The notes below the pieces were generated by a model. That model was given only the letters and a program-made list of their open reading frames with translations, had not been told where the DNA came from and made no database searches. Of a stretch of DNA of 64,000 bases, positions 57,894-64,000 are shown piece after piece. Made by a program: the position numbers and the translations under genes. This stretch comes from Sepiola atlantica. Taxonomy: Eukaryota > Mollusca > Cephalopoda > Sepiida > Sepiolidae. Location: the NCBI GenBank assembly GCA_963556195.1, contig OY744523.1:75246945-75310944 (forward strand). The letters run 5' to 3'. How positions within the stretch are numbered: the first letter of the stretch is position 1; every line of letters starts with the position of its first letter.

Positions 57894-58846
57894 CAAAGTG
57901 ATTCATTTAAAGTTATGTACTTAGAAAAGTGTTAAGGTTGGGATGTTAAACACCATTTAAAATAATGAAAATGTGCTAAAATGTGTTCATATATTGACTT
58001 ACATATATTTATATATACACAGAAAGAGGAAGAAAAAGAGCTGAATAATTTCATTTGCCATGGTTCTATTTTTAAGTTTTTATCACTGTTATTGTTTGAA
58101 ACATTCTATAACTATTGATTCCGGAGTGTTTTCGTGAAAGATAAGTTTTTAATATTTTTATCTCTTAAACAAATAAAGCAGTTGTTTACCTATGAAAGGA
58201 TGTCGCGAAGTAAGTAAAGAAAAGAAATGACAGATTTACTGAAGAAACAATGCATCTGAAACTAAACAAAACAGACATAAAAGCACGGTATGAATGGAAC
58301 TAAACAGAATTAAGGGCATATAGCTCGAAATAATTCTAACTATATTAATACAACAAAAATCGAACAATGTTCTCGGAAAATAATAAAAAATAAAAAGAAT
58401 GACTACGTCTAAATGCATGCCATGAACTATATAGACACTAAACACAAATATATAAATGCATACAGATCTATGGTCAACGTTTTTCTTTCAGAATGACACG
58501 GTTCTATGAGTGAATTATGTCTGAGCCAAATTCTAATTTAATTATTTTAATTAACCGTACATTATGAATAACTGACCAAGTCACCCAGTTCTCACATAGC
58601 TATCTACCTCTTTCTATATCTGTCACTCTCTGTCGATTCAACTACTGTTTAATAGTTTTAATGTCTCTGTAAGCATTTAGAGAAAGAACGACTTTCTCTT
58701 TACATCTAATTTACATAGTGTGTTCATACCCACTGTAAATATGCAGGCAATCAGATAACAAAAAATAAGGCTTTTTACTTTAATATTATATATAATGATT
58801 CTATAGTAGCGAAGAGAAATATTTTTAGTTATGTTAGAATGTCTTA

Positions 58847-58924
<78 letters not shown>

Positions 58925-59040
58925 GTATACATATATAGATGTTTATGCAAACATTGTTAAAAATAAAAAGAATTCGTCGGTTTAATTTTACTTTTTTATT
59001 TTTAAAGTATTCTGATGGTCTTTTTTGTATTAAAATAATA
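57892..59040. other. AT-rich spacer with a (TA)n array
   Basis: TA array at 58,852-58,917; nothing else recognised. Confidence 0.4.
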
Positions 59041-59041
59041 A

Positions 59042-59400
59042 AAATCATAAATGTTCCATAGGTTTCACAGGTTTCACAGGTTTCACGAACGCTTTCGATT
59101 CTTCGTTGAATCATCGTCAGGTGTCAAGAGCAAATGAACAGAAAAGCTGGAGAAAGAAGTAAATGTTTAAATAGACAACGGAGAAACGCACATGGAACGT
59201 TTTTCACATTGTTCCAGGAAGTCGTTGGCGATTTAAATTCAGCAACACTGGATAGTATCACAGAAGAACATCGCATTACGTTAAGCATTTTAAAATGTTA
59301 CCACTGGTTTCATAGGTGATGTTGTTAATTTTAGGTTGTTGTTGTTTTATGTAGATAACTTCCAGTATTTTCACTTTTTTAATTGGTTTCGAATATATAT
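59042..59400 (-). mobile_element. PLE 3' end with hammerhead-like motif, copy 2 of family P3
   Basis: Minus-strand match to 36,078-36,372. Coding end ILEVIYIKQQQPKINNITYE, SGNILKCL is readable here without a stop. Then the 3' UTR and hammerhead-like core. Three AGGTTTCAC repeats (59,060-59,088) lie at its very end. Confidence 0.75.
59085..59125 (-). ncRNA. Hammerhead-like motif
   Basis: Minus strand CTGACGA, one extra T, helix II GATTC/GAATC around AACGAA (perfect 5 bp), GAAA, then GCGTTCGT that can pair on itself. Confidence 0.55.
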
Positions 59401-59589
59401 ACATATATATATCCATTGCTTGAAATCTTCTTCGAGTGGTTTTTATCTTAATAAGTACTTACTCATTAGTAAAAAATGTCGCTGTTTAGGAGTTTTCGAA
59501 TGAAATCAAAGTAGAACAAATAATGATAAAGGTTGTAACTACACAGGTCACACGCAATCTGGTATGTTTATTTCTGTCTTCTATAGGAG

Positions 59590-59760
59590 GTTTGACACAG
59601 GGTGAGTATGAAAAAATCCAGCGCACTAGGTGAAGTAGACTCTGGCCTACAAAAATGCCCGAGCAGCACCGTCGGCATTCCCCGATTGAGACACTTCAAG
59701 CGACTAGCAATAAACCAATACCACCCCAGAGAGAAGACAGTGCCCTGGAGGGTAAAACCC
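59590..59760 (-). mobile_element. Structured short repeat, copy 3
   Basis: Minus strand: CTCTGGGGTGGTATTGGTTT, AATCGGGGAATGCCGACGGT and GGCATTTTTGTAGGCCAGAG match 12,440-12,560 in order; a CCCTGTGTCAAAC tail matches CCCTGGGTCACATC. No U2-like head. Confidence 0.68.
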
Positions 59761-59779
59761 CTTTTGTGCATAAATTGAC

Positions 59780-61030
59780 ACATATTAAAAAAATCGATAT
59801 TTAAACATCAACGGTAATTAAGTAAAAACATACAAATAACGACACCTTTCAATGCGGCAGAGTAGAGATATATGTATAGAAGTAAATCCGAACTAATAAA
59901 TCCAAATGTAGGTAGAAAAAAGCGAAAGAATTCACAAAAAATGTAAAAAATATCATAAACAAATACATAGTAAGAAAAACGAAAAACAAATCACCAAGCT
60001 GGGATAGAAATACATCAACAATAGAACATGGCGTCGATGCGTTTAAAAATTACATGAAAAGAATAGATACAAAAATGTGTAGAAATGAATATAAATAACA
60101 ATCAGAATGTTTCATAAGGAAACACTCGCAAAGAAATACAAAAAGGATAAGAGAAAAGCATCAAAATAACATGCGGAAAAAAGCCCCAAATATAAACTAA
60201 AAAAAGGCCAAAGAATTAGCGGAAATAAACTAACAATAAATCAGAAAAAAAATTGATGATTTGTAATTATTTCAAACATTCGTAATTGGTAATTTCATTC
60301 GTTTTTTTTTCGTTAAAAATAATAAAAAAGCTATTAAAAATAAAGATACGAATAAAATAGATGTTTATTTTATTATTATTAATTCGTGACTGAATAAATG
60401 TTTATTGTTTTTACTCTAACAATAGTCGTGTTGGGATTGAAAAGAACACGATTTCGCTAGAAACAGAAACATGCAATGCGATACACAAGTAACAAAAGTA
60501 AGTCAGAAGACGGATTATCAAACAGAGAAACAACGATATAAAACATTATAGACCACCGTTATTTACTTCCTGTTTTATTGTTATCGTGGGAGATTAGTAA
60601 ACAGAGACTTTTACAAAGAAATGAAACCAAAGAAAAATCTAACGAACAATTATTTTTATTAAGTGATTGATCAGATGATGGCTGCAAATGTGACTGTCCA
60701 AGCAAACTGTTTTCAATACGTTGTTAACTAGTTTAATCTTTGGCAAAGCCCGGAAACAATTGGGCTTATATACACGCCGATCTCCTTCTCCCACCGCCCC
60801 TCTCTCTCACACACACGCACACACACATGTACATACACACTCTCGCTATCTATCTATCTATCTATCTATCTAAATAAAGGAGAGGCTATAGACGTAGAGT
60901 GAGGCACTCACAAGTTACTTTCAAGTTACGTAATTCTGTCGTGTCCAGTTTCTATTTGCTACTATTCAAATATGGTGCATATAAAAGAAAGCATACCTGT
61001 TTATTAAGGCATACGTAAGTTTCCTGCTGA
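59780..61030. other. Unassigned AT-rich sequence
   Basis: CA-rich and (CTAT)n microsatellites at 60,810-60,872; otherwise nothing recognised. Confidence 0.4.
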
Positions 61031-61044
61031 TGTTTTCAATGCTA

Positions 61045-61325
61045 GACTAGTTTATTACCTCCGCCAAGAAAGTTATGTTTTCGGTCAAGTTTCTTTGCTT
61101 GTCACTATGTTTCTATACAGCCTAGCCTTCAAATCGATTGACGAATCGTCGCCAAATTCTGTCAAAATATCGGTCATGGTCTTACTTATAACTGATCTAA
61201 TTCAGGGGATATCTAGGTCAAAGTTCGATAGATATCAATTTTGGTTTATTTCCTTTTCTCGATCCCGCTAACAGACAGATTAAATATACGCACCTACAAA
61301 CGTACACATACGTGCACCTATTATT
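61045..61325 (+). repeat. Probable interspersed repeat (CCTCCGCCAAGAAAGTTATG type)
   Basis: The start ACCTCCGCCAAGAAAGTTAT followed by TTTTCGGTCAAGTTTxTTTG is a motif I recall from widespread repeats of marine animals. There is no second copy in this window, so support is by memory only. Confidence 0.4.
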
Positions 61326-63500
61326 TTGGTAAAACATACTCTTACTGGTGTCAGTGTGTGTGATTGATCTAATGGATGCAGTCGCGGAATATGAAATCGA
61401 CTATACCAAATTCAACACTAATACCGTTAAAAAAAGTATGAACCGAAAATGTACCAAAAAGTATTCGTAAACTAGCGATTGTCTTTAATATATATTTCTA
61501 TAATGCATCGTTTAGAATAGATAAACCCTAACTCTAACCGGCATTAAATAAATATGAAAGGTTTTATTTGTCGTCAAACAAGTACTATCACATCTGATGT
61601 GGTGATTTGTGCTCTTATAAATGTGTTACATAAGAAAAGCCGCAATTTCGATGCAACAGTTTTAGTGACGACAGCTAGAGTTCAGAGGTGTCCTCAGTAA
61701 ATAAACGTCAGCGAAATCACATGATACAGGGAGCGAGATCATTCTCTTTCTTCCTGGAGACACTTTAAGCAATAAAGACGTGAAATTATTAGCGCACGAA
61801 ATAACCTAATTAGTGTTCGATACAGACATTTGATATATATTTTTCTTTCGCGCGCGTAATCGTCTGCCTGTTTTTCTTTGTGACTGTTCCTTTCCGTTTT
61901 ATGAAGGTTCTTAGAAATTAACATCAGCGTCTGAGTGATTTTGTCCATAGAATATCAAGAACCTGAACCCTGACAACTGGTGAATACGATTATACACGTC
62001 TCGGGAGGTGAACACGTGATGAAATTATGTAATGGCAATTTCCGGCAGAAAATTATATTAAGAAATCTTATACAAGCAATCGTTTACAATAGGTATGTCA
62101 TTTGTTTCATCATTAAATAATCCCTAAAATGTTGATATGCTATAAAACAGGGACTATTGGATTTAATATAGTCATTTATGTAGAAATACTGTTAGAAAAC
62201 TTCTGAAGTTACAACTCTTTCAAATAATGAGTAAAATAGTCACTTGTGTTCAATAAATCGTATATAATAATTTCTCAACAATGATAACAATAGTATATCT
62301 ATCTTTATTCAGTCTCTAAGAATCACGAATTGATCTCGAGTGCATCGGAAGAATGTAAAGCTCTGTAGTATTTTTTGTAATTACACATTTGTGATTCTTT
62401 CTCACCTAAGAGTTCAACGGTCCTTCAATTAATTATTTTATGGAAATTGCTTGAGACAACGAATATAGCCACTTGATTTAAAACTACTAATTCAAGGTGA
62501 ACAACTAGCCAACGACACTTATCGTTAGATGGATAGATTCCGACCCAGAAAACAGCAATTCTTATCCCTTTGTCAAAATCATCGCTCATGGAATGTGATG
62601 ACTAAAGGACAAACTAAGGGATGCGAGAGTTACGAGGCTGCCGAAAGTAAACTCAAGGTCGATTTTCTACTCTCCTAATTTATGGCATATGCCGTTTTTG
62701 GGATTAATGTTCAAATTTAAGATGCTCTAAAGTAATTTTTCAATTCTCATGACTTAATATTTGAAAGTTGATCACAATCTGACTGCTTCATAGGTAATAT
62801 TTTCAAGCTGGTGTCCAACATGTATGCATCCTTAAAATGCTCATCATTTGTTCATTAACCATCTTAAACTATGCTCCAGTAAACTAATTTGGAGTATTAA
62901 ACGTGCTTAATAACATACGACCATAGCTACAAGATTGATTTTCCCCCAATATGGCATCCATATATACAGAAAGTGGATATACCTTTTGAAATTTTCAACT
63001 AATTTTCTCATCATCATATAATACATCAATAATATCATATCCATACCCCAATTGAGATAACTTGAACGAGCACTTAAACTTTAAACCAGGACATTCATTT
63101 GACCATGTCCAAATCTGTATTTTATCGTTTAGTTTCTTCGTTTACGGCATATCAACTCTTTTGATTATTTCATGACTGGATAACTTTAATAATATGGAGT
63201 TAAACGTAAAAAGAATAAACACCTTATATATTTTAAGCATTGGATTGTTAAGCTTTAATAAAATACAAATGGCTATTCTACCGATAGCTGGGGCTGTTAA
63301 TGTTGGGAGAATAAATAGTACGTATATATTGATTAAATAGGATGATGCATCATTTTATATACCGATATACGGCGATAATAAAAAGGAATACATCTCTGTA
63401 TGATTTAATAAGCCTTATTTGATCTGAGTTGCTGATTTATGACTCAACAAAATAACTTTTACCTACTAACGATTTTAAGACCAACGTAAATCTGCAAACA
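61326..63500. other. AT-rich spacer, nothing recognised
   Basis: No coding frame, RNA or repeat family recognised. Confidence 0.4.
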
Positions 63501-63508
63501 CACACAAA

Positions 63509-63510
<2 letters not shown>

Positions 63511-63583
<73 letters not shown>
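63511..63583. repeat. (TA)n array
   Basis: About 35 units. Confidence 0.96.
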
Positions 63584-63584
<1 letters not shown>

Positions 63585-64000
63585 CGCTTTCACAATCATA
63601 CCGTTTCTTACGTTTATAGGCCTATTCGGAGGATTATCGCGAAGAAGATAAGAAACTATAATCGTCTCAGCGTAGGAGAATGTAGGCCATTATACACTAG
63701 TTATAAGACGAAGATACACAGAAAAGGGGACTACGAAGACATACAAAGCCTGCTTTGCGCTTATTCATGTATACGTGCTTTATAATCAATACATTGCTTT
63801 AATAGCTAATTACTAAGCGGCCCGTCAGTACGATGGAAGATCAAATTAAGATGACTGGTCAGAATGAAAATCATTATATTACGTGTCGGTCTAAGTGGCA
63901 AACCTCAAATAGTTTTTTTACTCAAGGATGATTAAAACATAAGGGTATTGTAGCATTTAGTGGAATGAGTGTAATTGAGAAATATCTAATAGGTCGATCC
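63584..64000. other. Unassigned sequence to window end
   Basis: No recognised feature. Confidence 0.4.

Overview
The window is 64 kb of AT-rich, non-coding eukaryotic DNA made almost entirely of transposable-element remains and microsatellites. I found no confident host gene; one possible short exon (about 19.8 kb, minus strand) is listed at low confidence. The mix of elements points to an animal, most likely a mollusc and probably a cephalopod such as an octopus: very long (TA)n arrays, jockey/CR1-group and R2-like LINEs, Penelope-like elements (PLEs), 5S-, U2- and tRNA-derived short repeats, and a Ty3/gypsy element. The species is an inference from repeat content, not something read directly.

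Layout. 0.2-3.4 kb: a jockey-group LINE (minus) with a perfect 42-bp target-site duplication. 4.6-5.0 kb: a reverse transcriptase (RT) scrap. 8.5 kb: a 5S rRNA-derived repeat. 10.2 kb: a tRNA-like short element with a hammerhead-like fold. 12.3, 25.4 and 59.6 kb: three copies of a structured short repeat, the first with a U2 snRNA-like head. 12.9-14.9 kb: an inverted and tandem duplicated block plus a perfect 58-bp palindrome. 16-18.8 kb: R2-like LINE 3' ends. 20.6-21.2, 32.2-35.0 and 37.4-38.1 kb: three copies of one CR1/jockey-type LINE. 23.6-25.2 kb: a decayed gypsy gag-protease region. 27.5-28.2 kb: a minisatellite. 28.26-29.56 kb: a complete but decayed Tc1/mariner element inserted in a TA array. 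38.5-43.8 kb: an R2-like LINE split inside its RT domain by a young 2.87-kb Ty3/gypsy element (39,586-42,456) with identical LTRs, a 5-bp duplication, intact gag, a canonical -1 frameshift site and a deletion removing RNase H and the integrase core. 43.8-45.0 kb: a 49-bp minisatellite. 51.0-53.2 and 54.96-57.84 kb: two large head-to-head PLE pairs coding for GIY-YIG endonuclease remnants.

The most interesting theme is self-cleaving RNA. At least five sequence families here end in hammerhead-ribozyme-like cores (CUGANGA, helix II, GAAA, helix III), on PLE 3' ends and on tRNA-headed short elements, usually next to a (TA)n array. Four loci have the same geometry: two 5'-truncated copies head to head with ribozyme ends facing outwards. 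Hammerheads in PLEs are known, but the number of families and the shared architecture within 50 kb deserve attention. The functional unit visible here is the transposon community: autonomous LINEs and PLEs (all decayed) and short non-autonomous elements that look dependent on them.
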